This document shows positions 1-12,943 of a stretch of 64,000 nucleotides of DNA, piece by piece. Below the pieces are notes generated by a model that had not been told where the DNA came from, searched no databases, and saw nothing but the letters and a program-made list of their open reading frames with translations. The position numbers and the translations under genes were made by a program. Origin of the DNA: Liolophura sinensis. Lineage: Eukaryota > Mollusca > Polyplacophora > Chitonida > Chitonidae. Numbering within the stretch: the first letter of the stretch is position 1; the number at the start of each line of letters is the position of its first letter. The stretch spans positions 32,329,645 to 32,393,644 of the forward strand of contig NC_088305.1 in NCBI RefSeq assembly GCF_032854445.1, given 5' to 3'.

Positions 1-1178
1 GGTTAAATTGTGCGAGCCCACTTTGCCAAGGTGTGCAGTGACGTCTCCATGAGGACATCATCGTGAGAAAACCCTGTTCTCAGCCGCCGCATGATCCTTG
101 CTCGCTGAAAAAGTCGGGATCCCCCAGAGAAAGGGTGTATAGACATCGCCACGTTCTGAGTGCGTAGACGGCTAAGCCACATAGTCTCAGTCATGCCAGG
201 TGTGCCCCATCCACGACGACAGTGCCAATCAGATCTGAAAAGACAAAACAGAAATTTTTTACTACCTGAAAACATTTGATCAAATGCCTCCCACGCCCCA
301 CAAAACACATCACTTCCACAAATAGGTAGGGAACCCGTTCAAGGCTGAGACGGGAAAGCAGACGGCATACCGGATAATTAGAGCAACATAGTGTAATTTC
401 TGCCCAGGGGAGATATTGTAGAAAAGACAGCGGATGACAGTTTTAATCTCTCCGTCACTCGGCTGATGATAATAACGGTATCACAGTGAGAACATCAATA
501 TCTGACGAAGTTGTCCCCAATGTTATTACACAATCGCTGATTGGAATTGCTCGCTCTAATATGCGCCGCTAGGTAATTGGACATACATGTACAGCTCATG
601 CTACCTGCGCCGCACTGATTCGGTTGAGGCAAGCTGGGATAATGCTGAGATTGGCAGCGGAATGCTGATGCCATGTAATTTATGGACCGATTAGTGGGAC
701 GACGCCCTGAAGTTTGGAATGCGCGAATAGGTAATGATGTCATTTATTTCTTTGTTTGTTTGCTTTTTTCACAGGGTTTGACGCCGGGTTCAAATGTATT
801 TCGGTTATATCACGAGGGTGTCTTTCGGTGTGGAAAACATTCATAATCCCGCCTCAATGGAATGTCATGCTGAAATCCCCCCCCCCCCCCTACACACACA
901 CAAATGACACCTCATAAATTCACAGTATACGAAAAAAAATATTTGATCTACTCCCTTGAGTGCCAAGTTGAAATGTACCACGTTTCCAGTTTTACAGGCT
1001 TAGTCAAGGCCGGATCGGTAGTGAACCTGGGCTTCTTTACCTTACAGAGTAGACTCTCTATCATCTTACTGCTTAGAGACCCAGGACCGGTGACACATTG
1101 ACCACCTATGACGTCATTTGAATATCGAACATCCAATGATGATCATTTGACTGGAGGATGCTTAACAGTCATCATCTA
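1..1178. other. Unassigned unique sequence
   Basis: No gene, RNA or repeat family was recognised here. The only structure seen is a 14-base C run at 877-890 followed by a short CA stretch. Short open frames on both strands show no family resemblance. Confidence 0.6.
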
Positions 1179-1428
1179 AGCGTTAAAACAGACAGTCGTG
1201 TACAAACAGACAGCGTTAAAACAGACAGTCGTGTACAAACAATCCGTATTAAAACACACATTCGTGTACAAACAATCAACGTTAAAACGTACATTTGTGT
1301 ACAGACAGCGTTAAAACAGACATTCGTGTACAAACAATCCGTATTAAAACAGATATTCGTGTACAAACAATCAACGTTAAAATGTACATTCGTGTACAGA
1401 CAGCGTTAAAACAGACATTCGTGTACAC
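1179..1428. repeat. Minisatellite, 33/29-bp units in a three-unit pattern
   Basis: About 7.7 units share the core 'gttaaaac' followed by 'attcgtgtacaaac' or 'agtcgtgtacaaac'. Three unit types, starting agcgtt, cgtatt and aacgtt, recur in order with lengths of about 33, 33 and 29 bp. This gives a higher-order period near 95 bp. The first unit is an extra agcgtt type. Open frames across it on both strands follow from the periodicity and are not evidence of coding. Confidence 0.9.
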
Positions 1429-1640
1429 AAATGGGTTTTCAGCAAGACAGCAGGGATATGTTCGCGTTAATTTAAATGTGAACTTGTCTAAATGATCGCA
1501 ATACTTATGGCGGAATGACATTACGTGATTTAGCATCACGACATCTACGCCGTATATAGCGAAATTAGAACGCCGGCTGTTAACACAATTGGACCAAACA
1601 AAGCCACCTATACAACATCATTTAACAAATTGCATTTGTA

Positions 1641-1694
1641 GACGCATGACGTGTCTATGACGCATGACGTGTCTATGACGCATGACGTGTCTAT
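1641..1694. repeat. Exact 18-bp triplet repeat
   Basis: Three identical tandem copies of the 18-mer gacgcatgacgtgtctat. Each copy contains tgacgt, the core of a CRE/ATF half-site, so the block holds three evenly spaced candidate sites 18 bp apart. The exact identity suggests a recent expansion. Regulatory use is only a possibility. Confidence 0.92.
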
Positions 1695-4600
1695 GCTTCG
1701 CAGTTGTCTCTCGCAGATGGCTACAATTGCCGTATTGATGATATACAAACAGTGCGGTGTACTGTCGACTATAAAAAGACTGCAAGTAGTCTTTTTCAAG
1801 TATAGGACAACATGTGACACTTTTCTCCGGCAGTAACAGGTTTCGTTCACCAAAAATATCAGATTGGTTTCATTTGCATTTCTGCACAAGACATTTAAAT
1901 TGAAACTGAAATGAAAATTACTGCATAACACTATTTAGGTCTGCGTATAGCACGTATATAACATAAAATAATACTCGTGTGCCGTCATTCCATTTTCGGT
2001 CAACAACATATGTCGTAAAGGTAAATAAAGCTAGACCAGAGCATACGTTACTAAGTTGTCTTAAATTCAGCTGTGGACATAGACCTGTACATTAAATGTG
2101 TTCACACTTCAGTTTCTTTCAAACTTTTCTGACAATAACTGTAGCGGCACATTTCCGATAAATAAACACAAAGTGCATTTAAAATTCCACGTCATTTAAT
2201 GAACACAAGATGTAATACCTTGAAACAGTACATCTCGTTATATGTCTGCATCAAGACCGGCTGCTCCAAAGTTTTGCACCATAATACTTATGAGACTCAC
2301 TGAAACTACCGATGACATACTGGCCTACAAAATGGGGCGTTATGTGTATCCAGAGTTGGGATCACAACGTCTATTACCACTTATCTGGCTGATCTGCGTG
2401 TAACTGTCAAGAAATACGCAAAGACATATTTTGTAACATAGAGAATTTCCACTTTCATTTGGGATAAGAAGCTTTCCATATCTCTCAACACACAGAACAA
2501 TGTCAAAAAAGTGCAACCAATCTAACTGATGAACATATCGAGGAAATAAAATATTTCCAGTCGATTAACCTTGAACTGACCATATTTACTGACGCGCTCT
2601 TTGGGGCTGTACTGACCAGAGACGATCAGAAAAAGCTCTCTGATGGTCTTGTCCGGTTTGTTGTCAGTCTAAGATCGCATCAACCGTGCTGACGGTCCAC
2701 ATAACGGTCTGTTTGCAGATCTCGTGAGTCGGGGCTGCCGGAAGCAGAACTCTGATTCACTACGAGTTCCAGTTCGTTAGTCCCCTGTGAGGGAAGAGGC
2801 CGATGCCTCTACCCTGATGATCAGGCTTCTGATGTTCTTCGTGGCATCGGACCTCAGCGCCTGATTAGGGAGCATAAAGTGTACTAATTGAAATCCGCCC
2901 AGATTCCGTATATCCACGCAGCCCACGACATGTTTCTACCCAGTTTTCCCTTCCGTTCGCTATGCGACAACACGGGCAGAAATTTCACCATTGACGCTAA
3001 GCCAGCATAGATCAGACTTACACTCTGAATCAAATCCCTTCTTTTCCCGCTTTCCAGCTGTAAAAAATGATTTTCATGCCATTTGGCCTCTACATCATCC
3101 CTAATACGTGGGCTGTAGGGGTCAACGAGAGACTTTATACAATACGCCCCTCTCAAGGTTGCCTGGTTCAGCAATGCTGGAATAAGACGAGAACGAATAG
3201 CTGATAGGTCTGCTGGAAGACGGGTAAAGAATAGGGTAGTCTTTCATAGCGGCGTGTTATCAACACCTAATTACCATTGCCACTTTCTTCTGCAGAATTA
3301 ACCTACAGAAAAACAGTAAAACTCGATGGCAAAAATCATTAATGATAGTTGAGCACGGTCGGATATTGTACCGTGACGGAGGCTATCCGCGTGATCTCGC
3401 CAATGGCTTATTGACGGCCAAGAGGTTGCATGTGATTCGTCTTGTTCAACCCACTGCACTTTTATACCAGAGCCGCCACATTTGAGTCGACTGCTCTCCA
3501 TCAATTATCTCAGGGTATGTCAGTTCCTGCTCATGAAAACTGTACGGTTTTCCCACCTTCCCTTTGGTTTATAATCTGCATTTTGCCAAATTCAGCGGCT
3601 GTTAGAAGAAATGTACTGTGTTTATTAACACAAGCGGTGATGACATGATCTAAGAACCATTCGAAATATTTTTTGTGGCGGACACAGACATGTTAGATAC
3701 AATTGAGACGTTTGACATACCCGTTAAAACACATCGCATGAAATAAATGCAAAATAAACTTTAGCCGTTTTGGGACAATGGGTATTTCAGTCGGGTCAAC
3801 AGCAAATGTACAGCACAGTGACACTGCATATTGCTTTTCAGTACAGATGTACACATGTTGGTTGCATACGTGCAGTAGGTTTCATGCGCAAAAATCGAGG
3901 CTAACGAACGCGCTGCAGGCTACCAACTGTCTACACTGGCTGAGTTTCAAACATAAAAGATTTCTCTGCAAGATAACGCTTATTGGTATTCCATGAAAAA
4001 ATGGCGGCTCTGTTAAGTTCTAGATCGATTTCCGCAAAAGTCAAGATAAATATAGTTTGACGTTTGACGTTTGTTACATTTTTGTCATAGCTGGATCACA
4101 AAACATGATAAAATCAGTGTAATTGTGGGCATAACTCTTTCGTGAATACAGAACACAAAATGCATTAGTACAGCTGCAAATATCACGCAAGCTAAATGCC
4201 GAAAGTCTGCATATTAGTATTGACTACATATTACACTTAAAATGGTACACGTGAAGTGTTAGACCTACACTGAATACTTACGTGTAGAAGTCTATTGTCT
4301 GACGCGAGACAGGTGTGCGTAACACGTGTTTAACTATTCAGCTGATTGCAACACTTGTTATCGAACCCACCATGGAGGTGAGCCAGGCATTCATGCCACA
4401 TGGGTGATTAAAACATTCTACGAATACTTTCATAGTGTGTCTAATAATCAATAATCATACGAGGCTAATTAACAGTCAGGTCAGAACATCCAGCGTTATT
4501 CTGTCACGTCCTAAGCAGGTCACTGTTACACGGAAAACAATCGACGCAGTTCACGGCGTAAATTACAACAGTCAGATGGATGTCTGACTCAAATTAATAT

Positions 4601-5358
4601 CTTAAAAATGTTAAAGAAAGACAGAGAATTTGTAGATTCCGAGATTCTCGTTTTGAGGACAATTTACACGGTTGATGTGACTGTTTGCTTTGTCTGATGT
4701 TCGTTAAAGACCATTTGTCACCGAAAAGTATGGTGTGCATATCTGTACATGACACGTGGAAAGGTTGGTCAATCACTTGTCAAGGGTTGCCGGTTTTCTC
4801 CAATCACTCCGAATTTTCCACCCTTATTACTGACTGCCGTGGTATAAATGAAAACTTTCTGAGTGTAAGGTTCAACAACGAACAAATGCATAAATAGGTG
4901 AAAGTGACAGTTGAATGACTGTAATATTATTAGTCCATAAATCAGTTATTGTAGCCGACAATTGTAGAATGTATTACATATGTTCACCTCATCATTCGCA
5001 CACGGTGAAACATCCCTCACATAGAGTGTGTCACTATCGTAGGTGAAGTTGAGTTTTACTTCAACGACGACATACCGTAAACACAGATGTCGCAATAGTA
5101 GTTACAATCATGTAAGTTACTGGTAATTTCGGCGTAATTTTCAGGCTATACAGGTTTCCCATTGGATAAAAACATCTGCAATTTCTTGGAATGAGTTGGC
5201 GTTGACTTTATGTATCGGCAGGATTTCATTTTCAAACTGTATCAAATACCGCTTAACCTGGGGCTAGGGGCCGTAAAGGTAGCCATGCTCATTACATCAG
5301 CATGATGCCTTTATGAACAGTTACAATTAAAGCGCAACTGAGATACTTGTTTAATTGT
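1695..5358. other. Unassigned sequence, no gene recognised
   Basis: AT-rich sequence without tandem repeats. The longest frame, about 96 codons on the minus strand at 2884-3174, has ordinary composition but matches no family I know. I see no convincing splice-site pair around it. Positions 2580-2880 are more GC-rich than their surroundings, without any recognised feature. Confidence 0.5.
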
Positions 5359-5400
5359 TATTCGACATGGAACTCGTTCACGGACTACGAATTCGAACTT
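5359..5400 (+). repeat. Diverged copy of an exon-like dispersed repeat
   Basis: This stretch resembles the segments at 5568-5640 and 59167-59241, sharing 'acggactacgaat' and the sequence before it. Read in the corresponding frame it gives WNSFTDYEFEL followed by a stop, where the 5568 copy gives GTPFTDYEWYMN. It lies about 210 bp upstream of the second copy in the same orientation. It could be a decayed exon duplicate or a fragment of an interspersed repeat. Confidence 0.5.
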
Positions 5401-5567
5401 TGATATGGAATTCATGCCTGGAATATTCATTGTCTACCCGGCATTATTGAAAACTGATGACCGCTTCTCTCTTGTGTGTTACAGGCTTTATTTCTTATTT
5501 GTATCATTTCTTACATACCTTTGTCTTTGGGAGTTAGTGTTAAACGTTGTTTTGGAAATGGATCTTG

Positions 5568-5640
5568 CGATTATCGAATTGGAACGCCTTTTACGGACTA
5601 CGAATGGTATATGAATGTCGGACGCTTATATTTACAGTCA
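5568..5640 (+). repeat. Exon-like dispersed repeat, best copy
   Basis: About 70 bp match 59167-59241, nearly 54 kb away, with a handful of substitutions and a 4-bp indel. The shared core is 'ttggaacgccttttacgga' followed by 'ctacgaat' and 'atatgaatgtcggac'. One frame is open from about 5476 to a stop at 5661. It reads a hydrophobic leader-like stretch (LICIISYIPLSLG), then KRCFGNGSCDYRIG, then TPFTDYEWYMNVG. A possible splice acceptor (ttacag) sits at about 5479-5484, but the hydrophobic part may just be a pyrimidine tract. No known family was recognised. It may be a gene fragment or a non-coding repeat. Confidence 0.5.
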
Positions 5641-7188
5641 AAAGACTGCGAACGTGAATGATTTATTTTATGTTGGTAATGTAGAAAACATTTTGCTGCA
5701 ATTCCAGTATTTTGGGCTTTATCCAGTAGGTTTCAAAATATCTAAGGCAACTGAGGACATTTCCTGGCTAAGTAATTTGCAGAAGCATTCAAGCTGTGTA
5801 TATCAGACATGGATGGTTATAGCCGATAAACATAAAGTCATAGTACAATTGTAATACACGAGAGCGAAGCGTTAAATATGCTTTATGTCCCACTTCACTG
5901 TACTTTAATTATCTCTTCACATTTCATATTATCCCACATCCTGATACATGTCGAGGCGATCTTTTAAAAACCGACCAAACTGACAGGGAAATGGATTGGA
6001 AGTGTAAATCGCAGATTAAAAGAGGCTGTGAATCTATATGAGCGAGATGCCTTACATAAGGCAATACGGGGCTCTTGAGATTGCAATGGATTTATTGTTT
6101 AAACTTGTAAAGCTTCTTTCACATTTTACCAGGCAGCGCGCTAACTTATGGGTTGTTTGTCGCTGGCACCTACCGTTGATGGCAGGGAAGCCAAGTAAGA
6201 TGGTTTAAGGACTTCTGAGAGTATAGTCAGCAGGCTCAGATTTGTTGCAGTCAACAGGGCGAAGGCAGAAAAATGGAGCGACGAGACAATAACAGAAATT
6301 GCAGCTGCTAAAAACAGGTCATCCGGTTCATCCGGCTGTAGCTATACACCAATGTCCACATTATGGCCATTTTTGACGTTTCATCGAAGTTACTACAAAA
6401 ACAGGAACATAACAAAGTATTGTACCTTATGCGAGCCGAAGTAAAGTGGTTTTTTGTATTTTCAAGCAATTTGAAAATTTTAAGCAAATTTCATGTATAA
6501 CAGACAGAGGTAGAGTTGAGATAGGAAAATATTAACTCTCTAAAATTCAATGGCCTTATCAATGACCTCAATTTCAATAATCAATAAAGTACTTAATATT
6601 GTTTACCCTTTGCGTAATGAAGGTCATTTTGTGTATCCAGGCCTCGTACAATGGACATTTTTATATCCTGTTGTTTTGTTACTTTCAAAGAAATGTAAAG
6701 TTTACATCCTTACCTCAATAACTAATAGAAGGGTCACCGCTGATATTTATCCAGAAATGCTTTACTGGTTTGGCCATGGCAAACGTTTCGCTACAACCAT
6801 ATGAGATGTGAGATCGGCCTGTATGTTATTCCCAAGAGAGAACGCCTAGCAGCGACCGATGACAATCCGAGATCTGCATTTGGTCTTGGACTGAGGTATG
6901 ACGTAAATATCCTAACAATAAAATAATTAGCATCACATTTCAAAAGAAAGCGTGCAGCCCCAAGGACAATTGTCAATGAAACGCTCCAGTTTATCAGCAC
7001 GGCTGTTTATAGCTATGTGCATCTCATGAAATGCAAAGATTATCAATTCACATTTTTTGTGTACCATTATACTTAGGCATTCATGAAGGCATAACTAACC
7101 CTTGACAATCTCAACCAAAATCCTGGTTTCTGCTCTTGAAGTTAATACTTGGGCACTTTCTGGAGATGTTCAAGAAGCTGTCACGTCG
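5641..7188. other. Unassigned AT-rich sequence
   Basis: Nothing recognised. There are several short open frames on both strands, none with family resemblance and none flanked by clear splice signals. Confidence 0.5.
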
Positions 7189-7290
7189 TCTTGGCTGGGT
7201 GGTTTGCCTAAAGCTTAGTTCTCTCCGCAGGCGATAGGTCGCGGGACTATTGGGGTGTTTCGAGTTCGAGCTCTCTTATCGCTGAAGGTA
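7189..7290 (+). mobile_element. Possible tRNA-derived SINE head fragment
   Basis: The stretch has 'gtttgcctaaagcttagtt' followed by 'ggcgataggtcgcggg' and then 'gagttcgagctc'. The last is close to a pol III B box (consensus GGTTCGANTCC). No A box matches cleanly, no 3' tail is visible and no target-site duplication was found. This would be a truncated or decayed copy at best. Confidence 0.3.
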
Positions 7291-7408
7291 ACAAAAAAGT
7301 CCTATGTGACCATGTGACCTGTCAGAAATGTTAAGCAACTATTCTTGGTTTCCAGAAACTGAAATACCTGAGCGCCCCCCCCTTCCCCCTCCCCCAACAT
7401 GTAAAAGC

Positions 7409-8128
7409 TCAGCCGCGCTTTGATGGCTGTTATTCATACAAGCAGAATATCTAATTTCCAGGTGCGATACAAATACAGATGTCTCAGCCGCGCTTTGATG
7501 GCTGTTATTCATACAAGCAGAATGTCTAATGTCCAGGTGAGCCACAAATACAGATGTCTCAGCCGCGCTTTGACGGCTGTTATTCATACAAGCAGAATGT
7601 CTAATGTCCAGGTGAGCCACAAATACAGATGTCTCAGCCGCGCTTTGATGGCTGTTGTTCATACAAGCAGAATGTCTAATGTCTAGGTGAGACACAACTA
7701 CAGATGCCTCAGCCGCTCTTTGATGGCTGTTATTCATACAAGCAGAATGTGTTATGTTTGGGTGAGACACAAATACAGATGTCTCAGCCGCCCTTTGGAG
7801 GCTGTTATTCATACAAGCAGAATGTCTAATGTCCAGGTGAGACACAAATACAGATGTCTCAGCTGCTCTTGATGGCTGTTATCCATACGAGCAGAATGTG
7901 TTGTGTCTGGGTGAGACACAAATACAGATGTCTCAGCCGCCCTTTGGAGGCTGTTATTCATACAAGCAGAATGTCTAATGTCTAGGTGAGACACAAATAC
8001 AGATGTCTCAGCCGCTCTTTGTAGGCTGTTATTCATGCGAGCAGAATGTCTAATGTCTAGGTGAGACACAAATACAAATGTCTCAGCCGCTCTTTGATGG
8101 CTGTCAATCATAAAATCAGAATGTCAAT
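7409..8128. repeat. Minisatellite, 75-bp unit, about 9.6 copies
   Basis: Units start at 7409, 7484, 7559, 7634, 7709, 7784, 7859, 7933, 8008 and 8083, a spacing of 75 bp with one 74-bp unit. Each begins tcagccgc and contains gctgttattcatac, aagcagaatgt and acaaatacagatg. Because 75 is divisible by three, 25-residue repeats can be read on both strands. The minus strand gives repeats with SHLDIRHSACMNNS. No start context, splice signals or family resemblance support translation. The last unit is degraded. Confidence 0.95.
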
Positions 8129-8950
8129 GTAATAAACATGAATGCTTACACTAGACCCGGGATCAGATGACAACTACGAAACAAATCGTCAGAACGCTCT
8201 GTCCATGTTTACCTAACAGAATGTTATGTGACTCGGTATATCAAATTCTACAAGACGAGATGTGTATACGCCACTGATACGGTCACCATGAAGATGTATA
8301 TGTAGTAACTAAGTTTCTTGTCGACCTGGGATCAGTTGTTCAACAGTGCATTAGGACTTAAGTACGGTATTGACTTTAATCCAGACTAAAGTGTCATTTA
8401 CTTTGCATTAGGATGAGACTTGTATTAAGGCTTAAGCTGGCTCCAGGATAGTATTGTCTTGTCAAAGTTTTGTTTAACGTAGATGTGACAATTATTCAGT
8501 TATTTCTTTTCTGTATTTATTCTGAATTAGATATGTTACATGCTTACTCTCTTGCTTTGCAAAATGAGTTGCTTTTGCTCTTGGTTTGTTTTTGGTTCAT
8601 TGACCTAGATAACTGGCATATAACTGTAGTCGGTTTTCCACTTGTGTTTAGCACATCACAGTGTGTACCAGTTTTCCTGGCATACACCACAATTATCTCT
8701 GTCGTCACGCAAGATTTTCTTACTGCTGTGTTCTCTATGATTTATGTGGCAATGTCTCGCCTGGGGGAAATGTGAGCACCAAGCCTAATCTGTGCTCACT
8801 TGAGAGACTAGCCACGGTGTTAGGACACGTGTTTGGTCTGTAGGGGAGAGAGATGAGGGCTGGAGAGTAACTTTACGGTTATCTTCCGTGGCTGATTAAT
8901 ATATATTATACTGAGAGTAGCACACTTCATACATCACAAGGTGAGTTGCC
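8129..8950. other. Unassigned sequence before the assembly gap
   Basis: No repeat or gene family was recognised. A cysteine-rich frame at about 8661-8843 (plus strand) overlaps another open frame at 8470-8775. Neither can be assigned. The region runs directly into the N gap. Confidence 0.4.
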
Positions 8951-9150
8951 NNNNNNNNNNNNNNNNNNNNNNNNNNNNNNNNNNNNNNNNNNNNNNNNNN
9001 NNNNNNNNNNNNNNNNNNNNNNNNNNNNNNNNNNNNNNNNNNNNNNNNNNNNNNNNNNNNNNNNNNNNNNNNNNNNNNNNNNNNNNNNNNNNNNNNNNNN
9101 NNNNNNNNNNNNNNNNNNNNNNNNNNNNNNNNNNNNNNNNNNNNNNNNNN
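8951..9150. other. Assembly gap of 200 N
   Basis: Exactly 200 undetermined bases. The round number may be an estimated or placeholder size, so true distances across it are uncertain. Any reading frame crossing it is meaningless. Confidence 1.
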
Positions 9151-10305
9151 GTCAAGCTTAATGTAGCGGGAATGAAACTGCCCGAAGACAAAGCCTACCC
9201 AGGTTATCTGGAGACGAACAACCGGCCTAGATTTGAAAGATTGCTGCAAAATACCATTTTTATCAACTGTCTGCTTTACCTTCTTGGACTCATTGCAGTA
9301 GTGGAGAAATTAGAGGAATTATAGAGGCTGTGTTCAGGAATGAAGTCGGTCAATGATACTGTACATGTACATTATTAACGTATGGTAGTTCTGGTACACA
9401 TCTTAACGAAGCTATGAATGTACATGTTTTCAGCGACTCTGATAAGTATTAAACAAAATACCACTGTCGGGATCGCACTCTCACCGTTCAGATGAGATGC
9501 TGCATTGGACGTAACCATCATTGCATTCATGCAAGAACTAAAAATTCTACATGTGTTAGCAAAACTTTTTGAAAATTAAATTACACATCTTGAAGATTTT
9601 TTTTTTTGGATCAGAACGGGTTGCCTCTTCCTCACCGAGCGTGACGTATCTAACGGTTGTGAATTTGATATATCAGGATATCATCAACGGTGTCATCTGT
9701 TTATCCGAGCAAAGTGATAAAACATTTTCCAGCCATAAACCATTTCATACCACAAGCAAACCTCTCTCTCCGGTCAAACCTGGGAGGGTACTTAATAGAC
9801 ATTACTGCCCTTTCAGGGCGAGATAGTGTTACTGTAGAGTGAGACTACAACGTATCCGTTAGAGTAATGTGACCACCACAAGCTGGATCTGGGTGCAGGA
9901 GTGCTATGCGAATGGTGTCTACTTGAAGGTCAAAGTGTGAAAGATAGCAACAGTGTGTAATGTCAGATGCAGACATCTCAAGTCTCAGGTGTTCGATGAC
10001 TGATAACATAGCACTTGGTCTTGTAGAGGGTATGACATGAGCAAAGCCCCAAGGCTTGACGTTCAGATAACTGCCATAAAAAACCAGAGGAGAACACATT
10101 TGGGGAAAGAAGACCCCGAACGATCAGTGGTGATATTGCCTGTGTTGTTCTGTAGCATTCATAACCTACAGCTATCCACGGTAACTACAGAAAACCCCAA
10201 TCTTCTTATGAACTGGACGACTTTCCCCCGCTTCTAACAACGTTAGACAAGTAACTCAGCAAAATAAAACCATATAGGTACCTTATAGCTGTATTATAAA
10301 CATAG
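9151..10305. other. Unassigned sequence after the gap
   Basis: Nothing recognised. A plus-strand frame is open from the gap edge to 9324 and reads MKLPEDKAYPGYLETNN early on. It could be the end of an exon whose start lies in the gap, but it ends in a stop and matches no family I know. Confidence 0.4.
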
Positions 10306-10396
10306 GAATGGGTTTTTGGCTTGTGCCAGATAGGCACCGTAGGCATGGGTTTTTGGCCCTTTTCGAGATAGATACCGTAGACATCGGTTTTTGAAT
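10306..10396. repeat. Short tandem repeat, about 38 bp, 2.3 copies
   Basis: Two diverged units and a partial third begin 'gggtttttggc' or 'cggtttttg' and contain 'agatag' followed by 'accgtag' and 'cat'. The copies differ at many positions, so this is an old duplication. Confidence 0.75.
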
Positions 10397-12681
10397 CAAT
10401 CTCGTGAGAAAAACAAAGACATCAACAATGCCGGAAGATATATAACTAGCATTTTTTGACAGGAAATGGTTAGTCTGACAGACAAACAGACACAAGACTA
10501 TTGACGTTCCATTTATCTGAGGACACCGTAATCAAGTTCTGGGGTTTACCATTACTTCTTTGAGGTCAGTGTACTTGTAACAAACACGACATATTTATAC
10601 CGCTGCCCCACTGTAACGCATGTCAAAGACATAAAACTCGACCTGTGTTTTTGCGTATCTCACTGTTCATGGCGTCCAGCAAAGAAATATCAAGGTTTCA
10701 AATTTGAAGCTGTTAGGCATGGCCCGCATACAGTGCGCAAAGACGCACGACCTAACCCTTTGCAAAGTCGATCAGGTTGGGCCTAATCAAATCTGAAGTT
10801 TGTCATAGTACAAATAGCCTTTCCCGGAAAAGCTGTTTTGCAATAGTTTAACACATTTTCAAGAACGTTACCAAATGTAATTGCCAACAAGCAGCGAAGA
10901 TAAATGCCGGGCACAAAGACGGCATAGCTTCATGAAAAGGTTGGTAAGAGGCAATTATCAGATAAACAAACATTTGTTGTTTAATAGATCGACATAGTTC
11001 GACGAACTGCAAAGTTTACAGCAATCCTTTCGTCCGCCCATGTTCGGTCAACAGATGTATATGATTCTCACAATGAGGAAGCCTTATACAGTGGTTACAT
11101 CAGAATTTGTGCCGAGCAGGTACTCAAGGCTGGTTAAATACAACGACATCAAAACATCAAAGGGCAGATAAGGTAAAAATGCCCATTAATCTTATGCAAG
11201 ATGTTTTTTTTTTGGAGGGGAGGGGGTACAGAGCGGATATGTTAAGTGAGTATGTACAAAGCGCTTCCACCCTACGCTCTTTAGTTGCGTGGATCGATCG
11301 AGCGACCAGGGAGAAGAGGGCGACATACACAATATGGCGCGTGTTATTAAGGGAGCTATGACCTTAATGGAACTGCCTGTTCACAAGGAAAATATCTACG
11401 GTATTTGGAATCAGTTGTTAATCAAGCGTGGGGATTTTGGATACAATCCCGTGCCAGTAAATGTCGTTTACCTTTACCTGCCCACAGTATCACGGACACA
11501 CGGGGTAACGGGAGTCACATGTACCTAAAGTACGTATGTACCAGGCTCTTGCTGTGAGCATTAGCCGATCCACTGGCTGTTGATTTCCTTTACATATCCA
11601 ATTATATACGGCAGATCATCCCGACCAACACCCAGTCGGCGATGGCAAATCTCACAAAGCATTAAGTAACGGTTGGAGTATCAATTCTTCATTAAAGGGT
11701 ACCGGGACAATATTCAAAATTGTGTCCCAATCAAAATTATTTGTGTATAAAATAAAGAAGATGTCTGCAATCGCCCCCCCCCCCCCCACCCCACCCCCTA
11801 AAAACACGAATATCACAAGCAAGGTAAACGCTATTAAGTGCTACGATTGGAAGGTTGTGGGAAGAGGCAATGGGTTATCTCTGATGGTTTGAGCTCTTTA
11901 ATGTTCCTAGTATATTTAGCGGGTTGAGCCAAAATTTGAATGAAGGATGAAACCGATTCGAGCTATAGTCCGGAAGACCGAAAATTGCAGCCTTGTCACA
12001 TGAAAATCCCACTTGCGACAAACAGCAAACAATACGCTTTTTAACAACACATACATAAAATCCTTCGGGTGTCTTTTCCTTGTAGAAGTGTTATTGTCTG
12101 CATGTGCAGAAAGCTACGCTGATACTTATCTCTAAGAACAAAGCTACACTGTCAACACCCCCTCCAAAACGTTGGAAAATAACAAAAGAAAATAAAGAAA
12201 GTGAGCGTAATTGCCAAAAGTCATCGTCCCTATTGATGAGCAACACCGTGTAAGATTTGTGGAAGTCACAATGAATTGGTTATGCAAGTAACAGGCTGCC
12301 GTAGTTAGAGCACAAACCACTGCTGGTCACTGGCCCATGAAGACCCCGGAAAACCCAGATAATATTGTGTGCGTAATATTTGCCGCTGTTGACACTTTGC
12401 CTGAGCTGTTAGAGCAGCAAGTGCCCAAGCTAATCAGGCAGATAGATAAGCAGAGAGATCAGGGACGTGCAAGAAACGCCAGCGAGACATTGATCTGGAC
12501 TAATGCAGACCAAACCTACCCGCTGCTGCAGCGCCGAGACAGCAAGGCTAGCGTCGCTAATGTCACCGTCGGCCTCTATCGAGGGGTGGCAATAATCTCC
12601 GTCGGAGATCGTGACTCGTCATTTTGGCAGGGTGAGAGAAAAAGCTGTAAAGAGATGGGAAAAAAGAGAAGGAGACCGAAT
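10397..12681. other. Unassigned sequence with a C14 run
   Basis: No gene recognised. A 14-base C run lies at 11774-11787 and a T-rich/G-rich stretch near 11203-11226. A plus-strand frame from 12337 runs through ordinary sequence and then into the GA microsatellite. The resulting RERERE tail is a microsatellite artefact. Confidence 0.5.
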
Positions 12682-12688
12682 GGAGAGA

Positions 12689-12766
<78 letters not shown>

Positions 12767-12773
12767 GACAAAC

Positions 12774-12830
<57 letters not shown>

Positions 12831-12845
12831 CAGAGAGAGACAGGC

Positions 12846-12936
<91 letters not shown>

Positions 12937-12943
12937 GAGAGAG
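12682..12943. repeat. Compound GA/GACA microsatellite
   Basis: About 260 bp of nearly pure (GA)n, broken from about 12770 onward by GACA interruptions that become regular. It ends in gagggggga. Open frames of RE, SL and similar dipeptides on both strands are artefacts. Confidence 0.98.

Noticed and set aside
2884-3174. 96-codon minus-strand frame of ordinary composition
   Set aside because: No family recognised, no splice signals or repeat copies; length is within chance for this window size.
7339-8111. 168-codon minus-strand frame with 25-residue repeats
   Set aside because: Period 75 with a stop-free unit explains it. The opposite strand is also open and a 74-bp unit breaks the frame.
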